Shown: positions 44,864 to 53,683, counted from the stretch's first letter. The stretch: DNA of 64,000 nucleotides from Chitinophaga sp. CF418 (GCF_900142925.1 NZ_FRCN01000005.1:124001-188000), one strand, 5' to 3'. Notes: generated by a model from the letters alone, not told the origin. Numbers and translations are program-made.

Positions 44864-46867
44864 ATGATCACACCAATTAACGGGACTGTCCGCCCGATAA
44901 CAGCACTTTTATTGCTTATCCAGTTGTTCATTACGCCGGCAATGGCTCAAATAACCTGGCCCGCAGGACAACTCCTTCCCTCCTTTCCTTCCACTGCGCA
45001 AACGCAGGACCTATTTATCCTGCGCGAGTCATCTTCCCGCTGGGAAGGAGAAGGACCCGCTTTAAGCCACAAGACAGGAAGATTAGAGACTGATGGCTGG
45101 CTATGCCAGACCGGCATCGACGCCGCAGACGAACATATGATCTACGGACCTTACGACGGGAGCATACCTGCAGGTCCTAACGTAGCCGAGTTTCGCATGA
45201 AGGTGGACAATAACACAGCCAATGACGATCCTGTCGTGGATGTAGACGTCAGAAACGCTACAAACGGGCAGATCCTGGCTTCCCGCACCATCACCCGCAG
45301 GCAGTTTTCTATCGCGGGCGACTATGTGAATTTTACCCTGCCGTTTACACTCCCTGCCAACAATCAATCCATCGAGTTGCGCGTATACTGGAGAGGTACC
45401 TCTTATACGAAAGTTGACTGGGTAGCCGTACAACAGAACGGCTCCTCTGCAGAAATGTATCTGTTTGCATCCCTGAAAGGGATCATTAACAGAACGCAGC
45501 CGCGCATCTTTTCTTATGAAGGAGATGCATTCGCTGAAGGACAATATACCTGGCTGCGCTCCCTGGGATTAAGCTGGTCTGAAACGGCCGACAAATGGAG
45601 TCTCATTAGTAAATACCGTAGCGAAATATCAGGATTGATCGTCTACGATCCGGCCCAGATACATACCGTCAACCTGGCCACAGTGCTTGCTAAAGACAGG
45701 AAAGCGCTCATTGCTTCACCACTGCTGTTGTCGCGCTTAACAGCAGCACCGTACAACCTGCCTATATTACTGGATCTGCGGGGTCAGTTCAGCAGCAAAC
45801 TACAGGTATATCAATCCATTTACAACAATTACTGGCCAGGCCTCGACCATCGCGTATTAATAGGCCTGAACCCGGATGCGCATAAAGCAGCACTCCGTGA
45901 ATATGCTGTAGCATTGGGGGCTGCCACCATCTGGCTGGATCCTAACGTTGCAGGTGAAAGTGAATTACTCAACAGCTTTTTAGCTTCCATGCCTGCCGGC
46001 TCCAATTATATGGGATGGTGGCCGGAGGAAGGTTCCGGTGTGGAAAGGGCTTCAAGGTATGGTATCGCTACTGTTGCAAGCGACTGGGCTACGAATCTTA
46101 CCGTTCATAGTGGTATGTCCAGAACGGTAACTACCAAACCAATGCCGGCTAAACCTGCCCTGCAAAACAAATTGTATGTCGCGTTTATTTTAAGCGATGG
46201 AGACAATCTACAGTATGTCGAGCACCTTATGCGCAAGCTGTGGGATAACCCTGACCGGGGTTCCGTTCCAATCGGATGGACAATTTCTCCTGCGATGCTC
46301 GATGCTATGCCCGGAGCATTGAACTATTACTGGCAGAGCTCTACCAACAATGACAACCTCATCTCAGGTCCTTCCGGTTATGGTTATGCTTATCCAAACA
46401 GCTGGCCCGATCAGGCCCGTTTGAACCAGTTTGCTGCCAAAACCGATGAATATAACCGTCGTGCAGGGCTCCGGGTTATCACCATCTGGAATACCATCAC
46501 AGGTGGCATTAACCAGAATGTAGGACAAGCCTTTGCTGCCAATGCACCTTTCACGCTCGGTCTCACCGCTCAGAATACCGGCGGCGGACTAAGTATATAC
46601 AACAACAGCCTTCCGGGTATGGCGCTCTCCTGCAACTACTGCGCCAATGAACAGGCCATGAAAGATCATATTACATCCGCAGCCGCGGGATGGAATGGTG
46701 CTTCACCACGGTTCATCATTATACAGGCGCAACCCTGGCAGGATGTAACACCAACAAGCTTTAAAAACGTGGCTAATTCACTTAACACCAACTATGTAGT
46801 GGTACGCCCCGATCATATATTTCAGCTTATCCGGGAAGCCAATGGTCTCCCGGTTAATCCGCAATAA
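44864..46867 (+). CDS. Large secreted GxGYxYP-family protein
   Basis: 667 residues. A signal peptide (ITALLLLIQLFITPAMAQ) leads to an N-terminal beta-rich part (about 50-190) that may bind glycan. The main body has a TIM-barrel-like region (VAFILSDGDNLQYVEHLMRKLWDNP) and the family motif GPSGYGYAYP at about residue 500. GxGYxYP proteins are putative carbohydrate-active enzymes of the Bacteroidota; activity not established. It stands alone and ends with a strong terminator. Confidence 0.82.
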   Translation: MITPINGTVRPITALLLLIQLFITPAMAQITWPAGQLLPSFPSTAQTQDLFILRESSSRWEGEGPALSHKTGRLETDGWLCQTGIDAADEHMIYGPYDGSIPAGPNVAEFRMKVDNNTANDDPVVDVDVRNATNGQILASRTITRRQFSIAGDYVNFTLPFTLPANNQSIELRVYWRGTSYTKVDWVAVQQNGSSAEMYLFASLKGIINRTQPRIFSYEGDAFAEGQYTWLRSLGLSWSETADKWSLISKYRSEISGLIVYDPAQIHTVNLATVLAKDRKALIASPLLLSRLTAAPYNLPILLDLRGQFSSKLQVYQSIYNNYWPGLDHRVLIGLNPDAHKAALREYAVALGAATIWLDPNVAGESELLNSFLASMPAGSNYMGWWPEEGSGVERASRYGIATVASDWATNLTVHSGMSRTVTTKPMPAKPALQNKLYVAFILSDGDNLQYVEHLMRKLWDNPDRGSVPIGWTISPAMLDAMPGALNYYWQSSTNNDNLISGPSGYGYAYPNSWPDQARLNQFAAKTDEYNRRAGLRVITIWNTITGGINQNVGQAFAANAPFTLGLTAQNTGGGLSIYNNSLPGMALSCNYCANEQAMKDHITSAAAGWNGASPRFIIIQAQPWQDVTPTSFKNVANSLNTNYVVVRPDHIFQLIREANGLPVNPQ

Positions 46868-46890
46868 GGTAAAGATGCTGTCAACCTGAA

Positions 46891-46925
46891 AGAAAGCCCG
46901 CAATGCTAATATTTGCGGGCTTTCT
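46891..46925 (+). terminator. Terminator of the GxGYxYP gene
   Basis: AGAAAGCCCGCAA (46891-46903) pairs perfectly with TTGCGGGCTTTCT (46913-46925) on a 9-base loop. Confidence 0.85.
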
Positions 46926-47146
46926 GCTCTTATGGGTCATATATCCGGGGCCATATTCAGCCACCCATCATCCCTACATATCATTCCAATAGTATTTGCA
47001 GTTCTCCACCTGTTTCTATAAACAAACCCTATAAATATGTGACTCCTCATCATTGCTGATAGTTTATGCCTAAACGAACACACAACAAGATTCGAACATT
47101 TTACATGGTGAAGATGTTGTAGATTGCAACAATTAAAAAACTCTAT

Positions 47147-47869
47147 ATGAAAAAGTACTTAGCGGAATTCTTCGGAACATTCTGGTTAGTTTTTGGTGGA
47201 TGTGGAAGTGCGCTTTTTGCAGCCGGGATACCGGATCTGGGAATAGGCTACCTTGGTGTAGCACTGGCTTTCGGGCTAACTGTACTGACTATGGCCTACG
47301 CAGTCGGTCATATTTCCGGTGGACATTTTAATCCTGCCGTATCTTTTGGCCTGCTGGCCGGCGGGAGATTTCCGGGTAAGGACTTACTGCCTTATATCAT
47401 CGCCCAGGTCGCAGGAGCAGTAATAGCGGGTGGTATACTTTACCTGATCGTCACCGGCAATAGCACGCCCTTTGTTATAGACAATCACAAAGCCGGAGCA
47501 TTTGCAGCAAATGGATACGGTGAATTATCGCCGCATGGTTATACGATGGGAGCCGCATTCCTGGCGGAATTCCTGTTGACTGCTTTTTTCCTCATTATCA
47601 TATTGGGAGCGACCGACAAATTTGCCAACGGAAAGTTTGCGGGAATTGCCATCGGATTGGCCTTAACCCTGATCCATCTCATCTCAATTCCTATCACCAA
47701 TACTTCTGTCAATCCTGCCCGGTCCACATCTCAGGCTATTTTTGCAGGTGGCGGCTACCTGTCGCAGCTGTGGTTATTCTGGGTAGCTCCTATTGCAGGA
47801 GGGATTGTGGGAGGTCTCATATACAGAATGCTGTTGCAGCAGCCAGATACTACCGGAAGTACAAAATAA
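47147..47869 (+). CDS. aqpZ: Aquaporin Z
   Basis: 240 residues with six membrane helices and two half-helices. NPAVSFG (Asn62-Pro-Ala) and NPARS (Asn189-Pro-Ala) are the two pore motifs, and [24 protein letters not shown] is the diagnostic AqpZ block, pointing to a water-selective inner-membrane channel. It is followed by a convergent Crp/Fnr gene five bp away. Confidence 0.97.
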   Translation: MKKYLAEFFGTFWLVFGGCGSALFAAGIPDLGIGYLGVALAFGLTVLTMAYAVGHISGGHFNPAVSFGLLAGGRFPGKDLLPYIIAQVAGAVIAGGILYLIVTGNSTPFVIDNHKAGAFAANGYGELSPHGYTMGAAFLAEFLLTAFFLIIILGATDKFANGKFAGIAIGLALTLIHLISIPITNTSVNPARSTSQAIFAGGGYLSQLWLFWVAPIAGGIVGGLIYRMLLQQPDTTGSTK

Positions 47870-47874
47870 ACAGA

Positions 47875-48474
47875 TCACCCGATACTGTTATCCTTTTGTT
47901 GCCTGAAACGGGCCTGCCTTACACGTGTTAGCGTCTCTCTTGAGACCCCAAGATAAGACGCTACCATGTGTAATGGCACACGTTTGAATATCTCCGGAAA
48001 AGAAGTAATGAAGTTCTCGTACTTCTCTTCAGCGGTGTAGCTGATATTCATCATTATTCTTTCCTGGCTGGCGTCATAGTTATTTTCTTTTAACCTGTCC
48101 GAGAAAGCTCTGATCACCGGAATAGCGGTCATTATCTGGTCAAAATCTTCCCGGGTCCACATGATAACGTCAGTATCTTCCAGGGCGTCAATGTTATATT
48201 TTGATGGGATCTGGTTATTATAGCTCTCATGCACAACGCTCCAGCTATTCTCCGGCGTAAACCGCAGGATGTATTCCGAGCCGTCATCTTTCAGACGATA
48301 GGTCCTCAACAGGCCTTTTACAACGAATACCTTGTGACGGCTCACTTCTCCTTCTTTCAGCAACAGCTGTCTTCTGCGTATTCTTTTAACTGTTGCCAGT
48401 GAACGCATGTATTTAAGCTCATCTTTAGTAAGCTCACCATAGGAAGTCATATAAGCTTCAAAATATTCAAACAT
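47875..48474 (-). CDS. Crp/Fnr-family transcriptional regulator
   Basis: 199 residues from the ATG at 48474; an upstream TTG frame adds 24 non-conserved residues. The cyclic-nucleotide-binding fold (LLLKEGEVSRHKVFVVKGLLRTYRL) and the C-terminal helix-turn-helix (VASYLGVSRETLTRVRQARF) are clear. It has no Cys cluster, so no Fe-S sensing. It is divergent from an SDR gene at 48690, with a perfect palindrome in between. Confidence 0.9.
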   Translation of the reverse strand: MFEYFEAYMTSYGELTKDELKYMRSLATVKRIRRRQLLLKEGEVSRHKVFVVKGLLRTYRLKDDGSEYILRFTPENSWSVVHESYNNQIPSKYNIDALEDTDVIMWTREDFDQIMTAIPVIRAFSDRLKENNYDASQERIMMNISYTAEEKYENFITSFPEIFKRVPLHMVASYLGVSRETLTRVRQARFRQQKDNSIG

Positions 48475-48558
48475 TGATTCTGGGCGTTTTAACGGATCAT
48501 CAGCCCCTGCCCCACTTCTTTTTAAGTGTTCCCCGGGTCTGCTCAATAATGCAAATTT

Positions 48559-48626
48559 AGGTCAAATGACCTCAAAAAATTGAGTCAAATCTCCTTGCTT
48601 CGGGGGGCAGTTATGTCGCAATTTTG
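48559..48626 (+). promoter_or_regulatory. Palindrome and promoter of the SDR gene
   Basis: AGGTCA-AA-TGACCT at 48559-48572 is a perfect 14-bp palindrome upstream of a -33-like TTG (48595-48597) and a CAATTTTG box (48619-48626), spaced 21 bp. The box deviates from TAnnTTTG at two positions. A possible Crp/Fnr-type site. Confidence 0.45.
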
Positions 48627-48689
48627 TACCTGTAAATAGTTCGCAGCAGATTGTGTTACGAATCGATTTATTAACTAAAACTACAGAAT

Positions 48690-49592
48690 ATGCGTGTTTT
48701 TGTCACTGGCGCCACAGGGTTTGTCGGCACAGCCGTTGTTCAGGATTTACTCAGTGCGGGCCACCAGGTACTGGGCCTTGCCCGTTCAGATGCCTCCGCC
48801 GCAACGCTCATTGCCGCGGGCGCCGAAGTGCATCGGGGTACCCTCGAAGACCTGGACAGTCTCCGGCAGGGGGCACTTACTTCGGATGGTATCATCCACA
48901 CCGCCTTCATCCACGATTTCTCAAACATGGCAGCCTCCGCTGTAACCGACAGGATTACCGTTGAGACTTTCATTGAAGCCCTCGCAGGATCAGGCAAGCC
49001 CCTGGTGGTAACTTCGGGTATCGCAACTGTCGCAGCCCTCGATGGCGGCCGCCTGGGAACGGAAAAAGATGCTCCTAATCCCAACACACCCGGAAGGCAC
49101 CGCGTTCCCTCCGAAGAGATCACACTGGCGGCAGCATCCCGGGGCGTCCGGTCATCAGTAGTACGGCTTCCGACATCCGTACATGATAAGGATGATCATG
49201 GCTTCATTCCCATGCTTATCAACATCGCCCGTCAGAAAGGTGTTTCCGCCTATATCGGTGAAGGACTCAATCGCTGGCCTGCCGTACACCGCCTGGATGC
49301 TGCCCGTGTGTTCAGACTGGCGCTTGAGAAAGGAGCCGCCGGTACCAGGTTCCATGCAATCGGCGATGAAGGCATTCCTACCCGGGATATCGCCACAGCC
49401 ATCGGTAAACACCTGAATATTCCGGTGGTGTCCGTATCAGCAGCCGAAGCGGCTGATCATTTCGGCTGGCTGGGACATTTCTTTGGTGTTGACTGCCCCG
49501 CTTCCGGCGCTCTGACGCAGGAATGGCTGGGATGGCATCCGGCGCATCCCGGATTGATCAGGGACCTCGGCAACGGAAGCTATTTTGCGTAG
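48690..49592 (+). CDS. GC-rich NAD(P)-binding SDR without the classical Tyr-x-x-x-Lys
   Basis: 300 residues. The start VFVTGATGFVGTAVVQDLL is the GxxGxxG of extended SDRs; RLPTSVHDKDDHGF and GEGLNRWPAVHRLDAARVF are typical of a clade of epimerase-like oxidoreductases. The usual Tyr-x-x-x-Lys position holds HRVPSEE, so catalysis may differ. Base use is clearly GC-rich, suggesting transfer. It is divergent from the Crp/Fnr gene. Confidence 0.85.
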   Translation: MRVFVTGATGFVGTAVVQDLLSAGHQVLGLARSDASAATLIAAGAEVHRGTLEDLDSLRQGALTSDGIIHTAFIHDFSNMAASAVTDRITVETFIEALAGSGKPLVVTSGIATVAALDGGRLGTEKDAPNPNTPGRHRVPSEEITLAAASRGVRSSVVRLPTSVHDKDDHGFIPMLINIARQKGVSAYIGEGLNRWPAVHRLDAARVFRLALEKGAAGTRFHAIGDEGIPTRDIATAIGKHLNIPVVSVSAAEAADHFGWLGHFFGVDCPASGALTQEWLGWHPAHPGLIRDLGNGSYFA

Positions 49593-49718
49593 AAAAGTAC
49601 TGCTGGCGCGTCAATTTAAAACGGGAACTATTTCGCTTTCCGGAAAATAAACTGGCGTTTTACCAGTGGTATGCCCATCCCTGGAGCTGATTGATTTAAT
49701 CAATGGCTTGCATGTAAA

Positions 49719-49754
49719 AACACCCTCTCAGGTCCCGCAACCCGAGAGGGTGTT
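49719..49754 (+). terminator. Terminator of the SDR gene
   Basis: AACACCCTCTC (49719-49729) pairs perfectly with GAGAGGGTGTT (49744-49754). Confidence 0.8.
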
Positions 49755-49843
49755 CTTATGTATAGCCATGCTCCATTCCCCCAGGCGGGCACCTCCCTTC
49801 CGGTAAAATCGCTATCTTACAGCGTCATCAGCAATCTGGTCTC

Positions 49844-50704
49844 ATGGAGAACATTCCTGTAAGGAATATTATTACTGCCGAAGAAGGGGAACTTCTCAAT
49901 AACTTTAGGATCCGCGATCTGGGAGATCTCCTCTCCGGGAAAGACATGGTACAGGCGCTTCACCGGCATAATTTCTTTTACATACTGGCACTAAAGAAAG
50001 GAAAAGGTACGCATGAAATAGACTTCACTTCATACGATGTTGCTGACAATGCCGTCTTCTTCTTGCGACCAGGACAGGTGCATCAGCTTACATTAAAAGT
50101 AGGAAGCACAGGTTACCTGATGTCACTTAAAGCTGATTTTTATTCTCCACAGGATAAGTCCGGGTATCAGCTATTACGCAAGGCGAGCTCGATGAATCAT
50201 TATCGGTCAGATAATGACGGATTCAAAAAGTTAAATATCCCAATGGCCGGTATCTTCCAGGAATACAACAGCAAACAGGAGCAGTACCAGGAGGTCATCA
50301 GGGCCAATCTGCATATCTTCTTCGTTGAACTTATCAGGCAATATAACAAGGCCTCATCTGCTGACGTTAATTTATATACGCAGGAGCGGCTGGAAGAATT
50401 TATAGCCCTTTTAGAAGCACATATCACCAGCATCAAACAGGCGTCTGAATATGCCGATATGATGCATCTTTCCCTCTATCAGCTGAATACCATCACCAAA
50501 TCAACACTGGGTAAAACGTGTTCAGAGATGATCAATGAACATATCATCCTGGAAGCAAAAAGACACCTGCTGGCTACTTCCAGCCAGGTCAACCAGATAG
50601 CCGATCATCTGGGCTATGAAGATGTTTCCTATTTTATCCGCTTCTTCAAAAAGCATACGGGGTATTCGCCGGAGCTATTCAGACAGCAATTCAGATCAGC
50701 ATAA
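49844..50704 (+). CDS. AraC-family transcriptional regulator
   Basis: 286 residues. The cupin sensor (HNFFYILALKKGKGTHEIDF, FFLRPGQVHQL) is followed by C-terminal units with ASEYADMMHLSLYQLNTITKSTLGKT and VNQIADHLGYEDVSYFIRFFKKHTGYSPELFRQ. The target is unknown; the next downstream gene is a methyltransferase relic, which may have been the former target. Confidence 0.92.
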   Translation: MENIPVRNIITAEEGELLNNFRIRDLGDLLSGKDMVQALHRHNFFYILALKKGKGTHEIDFTSYDVADNAVFFLRPGQVHQLTLKVGSTGYLMSLKADFYSPQDKSGYQLLRKASSMNHYRSDNDGFKKLNIPMAGIFQEYNSKQEQYQEVIRANLHIFFVELIRQYNKASSADVNLYTQERLEEFIALLEAHITSIKQASEYADMMHLSLYQLNTITKSTLGKTCSEMINEHIILEAKRHLLATSSQVNQIADHLGYEDVSYFIRFFKKHTGYSPELFRQQFRSA

Positions 50705-50812
50705 ATTCCTTTCACTCCATACAATTTCATTGAAGTTCTATTCAACCACATTTCTGTCCTATCCCAGAAACACCTGCTGTTCTTAGCTTTGCTGGTAAAC
50801 AACAATTACACT

Positions 50813-50944
50813 ATGCAACAAAAATGGGACGAACGTTAAGAAATCCATCTTCCACAGGAAGTTAAATGATTATCTCAAACCTGGCGGTATTATTATCCTG
50901 GAGGCATTCAGCAAAAAACACCTGTACTTCAACGGGGGCCACTA
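50813..50944 (+). pseudogene. Relic of a class I SAM-dependent methyltransferase
   Basis: ATG 50813 starts MQQKWDER, the usual opening of these enzymes, then stops. After a shift, a frame reads IFHRKLNDYLKPGGIIILEAFSKKHLYFN, the well-known post-motif-II region LKPGG with the following strand. The middle including motif I (GxGxG) is missing, so at least several hundred bases were deleted. It runs into the convergent HxlR gene at 50945. Confidence 0.7.
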
Positions 50945-51283
50945 TTATTTCCCCATGATCTCTTTGCGGTGCGCCAGTCCCCAGTAATGCAGTTCGTCCA
51001 GCAGCTTTTCCAGGGACATGCCATGCCCTGTGATCGAGTATTCCACCGCCGGCGGGAAGGTATCATGTATTTCCCTTTTTACCAGTAGATTGGCCTCTAA
51101 ATTCTTTAGCTCTTTAGACAGCATCTTATCGGTAATACCACCGACCTCCTTTGATATCTGTTTAAATCGTTTCGGACCTGAGTACAATGAAAACAAAATG
51201 AGCAGTTTCCATCTCCCTTCCAGCGCTTCCAGAGCATCTTTGATAGAAAGCATCGCTTTAGGACATCCTTCCCGTGTCAGCAT
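50945..51283 (-). CDS. HxlR-type winged-helix transcriptional regulator
   Basis: 112 residues. A Cys near the N terminus (TREGCP) precedes SIKDALEALEGRWKLLILFSL, KQISKEVGGITDKMLSKELKNLEANLLVKR and the YWGLAHRKEI end. It is divergent from a DoxX gene at 51415 with a palindrome in the 131-bp gap. It is the second HxlR-DoxX pair in the window (compare 2858 and 3305). Confidence 0.93.
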   Translation of the reverse strand: MLTREGCPKAMLSIKDALEALEGRWKLLILFSLYSGPKRFKQISKEVGGITDKMLSKELKNLEANLLVKREIHDTFPPAVEYSITGHGMSLEKLLDELHYWGLAHRKEIMGK

Positions 51284-51330
51284 TTCCTATTTCTTTAGCA
51301 GTTTACAGTGTTCACGTTACTATACTCCCG

Positions 51331-51388
51331 GAAAGCGCTATCCGGCAGGATAGTGCTTTCTTCTGAACAACAAACATAAATACTTTTG
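51331..51388 (+). promoter_or_regulatory. doxX promoter with HxlR-type operator
   Basis: GAAAGCGCTATCC-GGCA-GGATAGTGCTTTC (51331-51360) is a 13-bp-arm inverted repeat with one mismatch. The -7 box TACTTTTG is at 51381-51388, again 33 bp from the GGA of the right half. Core TATCC-N4-GGATA agrees with TWWCC-N4-GGWWA at the other two loci. Confidence 0.7.
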
Positions 51389-51414
51389 AGCCGCTAACGA
51401 AAAATCCTTATTGC

Positions 51415-51807
51415 ATGACAAATCAACAGAAATCCTCCAAAGCGATGAATATCATCCTCTGGATAGCACAGGTATTCCTGGCGGCCGGTTTTCTCTGGGC
51501 AGCGGCTATGAAATTATTACAGCCTATTGAAAAACTGGCGGCTATGTGGCCCTGGACCGGCCAGGTGTCTCCCCTGATAGTGAGACTACTCGGAGTAATA
51601 GATCTATTGGGCGCCCTTGGGCTCATACTGCCTTCATTACTACGTATTAAACCAGGACTTACGGCAATCACCGCAATTGCTATTATTGTACTCATGATAT
51701 GTGCAAGCGTCTTTCATATTGTACGGGGAGAAGCTGCAGTAATAGGGTTCAACATATTCTTTGCATTGCTTGCAGCTTTCATCGCCTGGGGGAGACTGAA
51801 AAAATAA
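51415..51807 (+). CDS. DoxX family inner-membrane protein
   Basis: 130 residues with four hydrophobic helices: ILWIAQVFLAAGFLWAAAMKLLQPIEKL, VRLLGVIDLLGALGLILPSLL, AIAIIVLMICASVFHIV and FNIFFALLAAFIAWG. The first about 10 polar residues could be skipped by a start at Met11. It is a paralogue of the DoxX at 2858 and under the adjacent divergent HxlR. Likely role: membrane redox or detoxification function (family-level only). Confidence 0.88.
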   Translation: MTNQQKSSKAMNIILWIAQVFLAAGFLWAAAMKLLQPIEKLAAMWPWTGQVSPLIVRLLGVIDLLGALGLILPSLLRIKPGLTAITAIAIIVLMICASVFHIVRGEAAVIGFNIFFALLAAFIAWGRLKK

Positions 51808-51872
51808 AAAGCGCAAAGAAGGCAGGATATTGATAATAAATCAATTCCTTTTTTCTCACTTTTTATAAAAAA

Positions 51873-51904
51873 GAAGCTGCCTCATTTATTTATGAGACAG
51901 CTTC
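51873..51904. terminator. Bidirectional terminator between doxX and the lipoprotein
   Basis: GAAGCTGCCTCAT (51873-51885) pairs with ATGAGACAGCTTC (51892-51904) with one mismatch, between the convergent genes ending at 51807 and 51928. Confidence 0.75.
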
Positions 51905-51927
51905 AAAATTATCTTTTCATCAAAGGC

Positions 51928-52854
51928 TTACTTCGCAGTATAGTAACATTTAACTGTAAAATCGTTAACACTGGCTAAAACCGGCAGTTCGGCATACTGA
52001 AATACCTTTACAGCGCCATCAGCATTCAGGGTACATGCGTTTTTATATGTTTGCGTCCTTATAGAATCAACCTTCTGGTCTGTAAAATAGATCCTGTTAA
52101 CTGTTCCGTCATTAAACAGGTTGTCTTTGGGACACAAGATATTTTGCATGAATATATTCTGAGAATTTGCCGTAAACAGGTATAGCTGTACTCTTGTCGC
52201 GAGTAAAAAAGCGTATGCAGGATTGAACTTTTCCATGCTTTTATTTACAGGTGACACAGTAGTAGCGGGATGTATATTCCGTTCGCTTGATAAAGCAAAC
52301 TGGTTAAAGGTTTGTATATTAATAGAGTCTATTTCTCCATTGCTTTTTCTCTCATAACGTCTTTTATATATTGTATAAGAGCCCCCTTCCTGTATTATCT
52401 CAGTCGCAGCGGAAAGCAGGATATTATTCCCGTTGTACGATAGTTTACTCTTCATTTCAAACATTCCGAGAGTGCCTGAATGGTCTTCCATATTAAGACT
52501 ATCAATGCGATTATTGGCTCCGTAGAAGATGTTGTAGTCCTGGTTCCACCAGATGCCGCCACGCGCTGTCATTTTGGACAGCAAATCATTGCTGTTATAC
52601 GTAAACATGTATACAATTGTATCGGAGGCGCCGCGGGCAACTACTTTCACGACCTGATTTTTGTCATTATAGTAGATGGAGTCTGAATAAACAGCCACAC
52701 CGCTCGTGTCGGCCCAACCGGGATAGTAGTCTGCTCTGGTTAACGTTGCCGGGTTCCCGTTTTCGGTATCAGGAGTTTCGTCTTTGTTGCAGGCGAAGAA
52801 AAACGATAAGGATAATAACAACAAGGATCCTAATGCTAATTTGCTGATTTTCAC
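51928..52854 (-). CDS. Surface lipoprotein with repeated hairpin-like units
   Basis: 308 residues. The signal peptide ends LLSLSFFFAC, giving a lipidated Cys22. The rest is beta-rich with YYNDKNQVVKVVARG, FTYNSNDLLSKM and FYGANNRIDSLN units similar to the YD-like pattern of the lipoprotein at 38122. Function unknown. Confidence 0.75.
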   Translation of the reverse strand: MKISKLALGSLLLLSLSFFFACNKDETPDTENGNPATLTRADYYPGWADTSGVAVYSDSIYYNDKNQVVKVVARGASDTIVYMFTYNSNDLLSKMTARGGIWWNQDYNIFYGANNRIDSLNMEDHSGTLGMFEMKSKLSYNGNNILLSAATEIIQEGGSYTIYKRRYERKSNGEIDSINIQTFNQFALSSERNIHPATTVSPVNKSMEKFNPAYAFLLATRVQLYLFTANSQNIFMQNILCPKDNLFNDGTVNRIYFTDQKVDSIRTQTYKNACTLNADGAVKVFQYAELPVLASVNDFTVKCYYTAK

Positions 52855-53052
52855 AGGTGATAGATTTATTTCAGCAAATATACCATAATATATGCATGTA
52901 TTATTCCTTTAAAATAGGGTCAGTATGAAGCGCAAGTGTATACGATGTACGGTGAATACTGTACGCACCCGCTATAACGGCTGCCTTTGGCAATAACATA
53001 TTCAGGCTGGCGCCTGGCTGGCACTAAATTACCCGCTCTATACAAACGGGAA

Positions 53053-53078
53053 GGGTGTACCGTAGTTACGATACACCC
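53053..53078 (-). terminator. Near-perfect palindrome downstream of the phnA-like gene
   Basis: GGGTGTA-C-CGTA-GT-TACG-A-TACACCC spans 53053-53078 with one central mismatch pair. It lies 24 bp beyond the phnA-like stop and could act as terminator or as a protein-binding palindrome. Confidence 0.55.
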
Positions 53079-53101
53079 TCCTCTTCCAAGGTTTTATACT
53101 A

Positions 53102-53683
53102 CTAACTTTGTTTTCTCACATACTGTGTCAGGATCACAATCACCTGCCCTTCTATTTTGCCCTCTATCTGCGCGGTATTATTCTCCACTAAACGGATATT
53201 CTTTACAACTGTACCCATTTTAGCATTCAGTGTAGACCCTTTAACATCCAATGACTTGATGAGTACTACTGCATCTCCGTCCTGTAACACCTGACCGTTG
53301 CAATCCTTGTGTAACTCTACCGCACTGTCATTCTCATGATCGCCGGTTGCTTTAGCCCAGGCCAGCCGCTCATCGTCCAGATACATCATGTCCAGGCTCT
53401 CCATTGCCCAGCTCTCCTGCTTTAAACGGTTCAGCATACGCCAGGAAACAACCTGAATACCTGGTACCTCACTCCACATGGTCTCCGATAAAAAGCGCCA
53501 ATGATTGCTGTCCAGCTCGGCCTTCTTTTCTATCTGCATCCGACATGTATTACAGATAAGGATGCTATTATCCTCGTCTGCTCCATCAGCAGGCGGCACT
53601 TCATAGATCTTCAAAGCCTCGGTTGATTTGCACAGCTCGCATTGATTTTCGCTCCTTTTTTGTAGTAGTTCGTCCAGTTTCAT
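53102..53683 (-). CDS. PhnA-domain zinc-ribbon protein (YjdM-like)
   Basis: 193 residues. Two CxxC pairs, CELC (15-18) and CNTC (44-47), form the N-terminal zinc ribbon. The C-terminal PhnA domain reads DCNGQVLQDGDAVVLIKSLDVKGSTLNAKMGTVVKNIRL with a short beta-barrel. PhnA-type proteins were named from a phosphonate locus but their role is uncertain. It stands alone here; cytoplasmic. Confidence 0.9.
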   Translation of the reverse strand: MKLDELLQKRSENQCELCKSTEALKIYEVPPADGADEDNSILICNTCRMQIEKKAELDSNHWRFLSETMWSEVPGIQVVSWRMLNRLKQESWAMESLDMMYLDDERLAWAKATGDHENDSAVELHKDCNGQVLQDGDAVVLIKSLDVKGSTLNAKMGTVVKNIRLVENNTAQIEGKIEGQVIVILTQYVRKQS

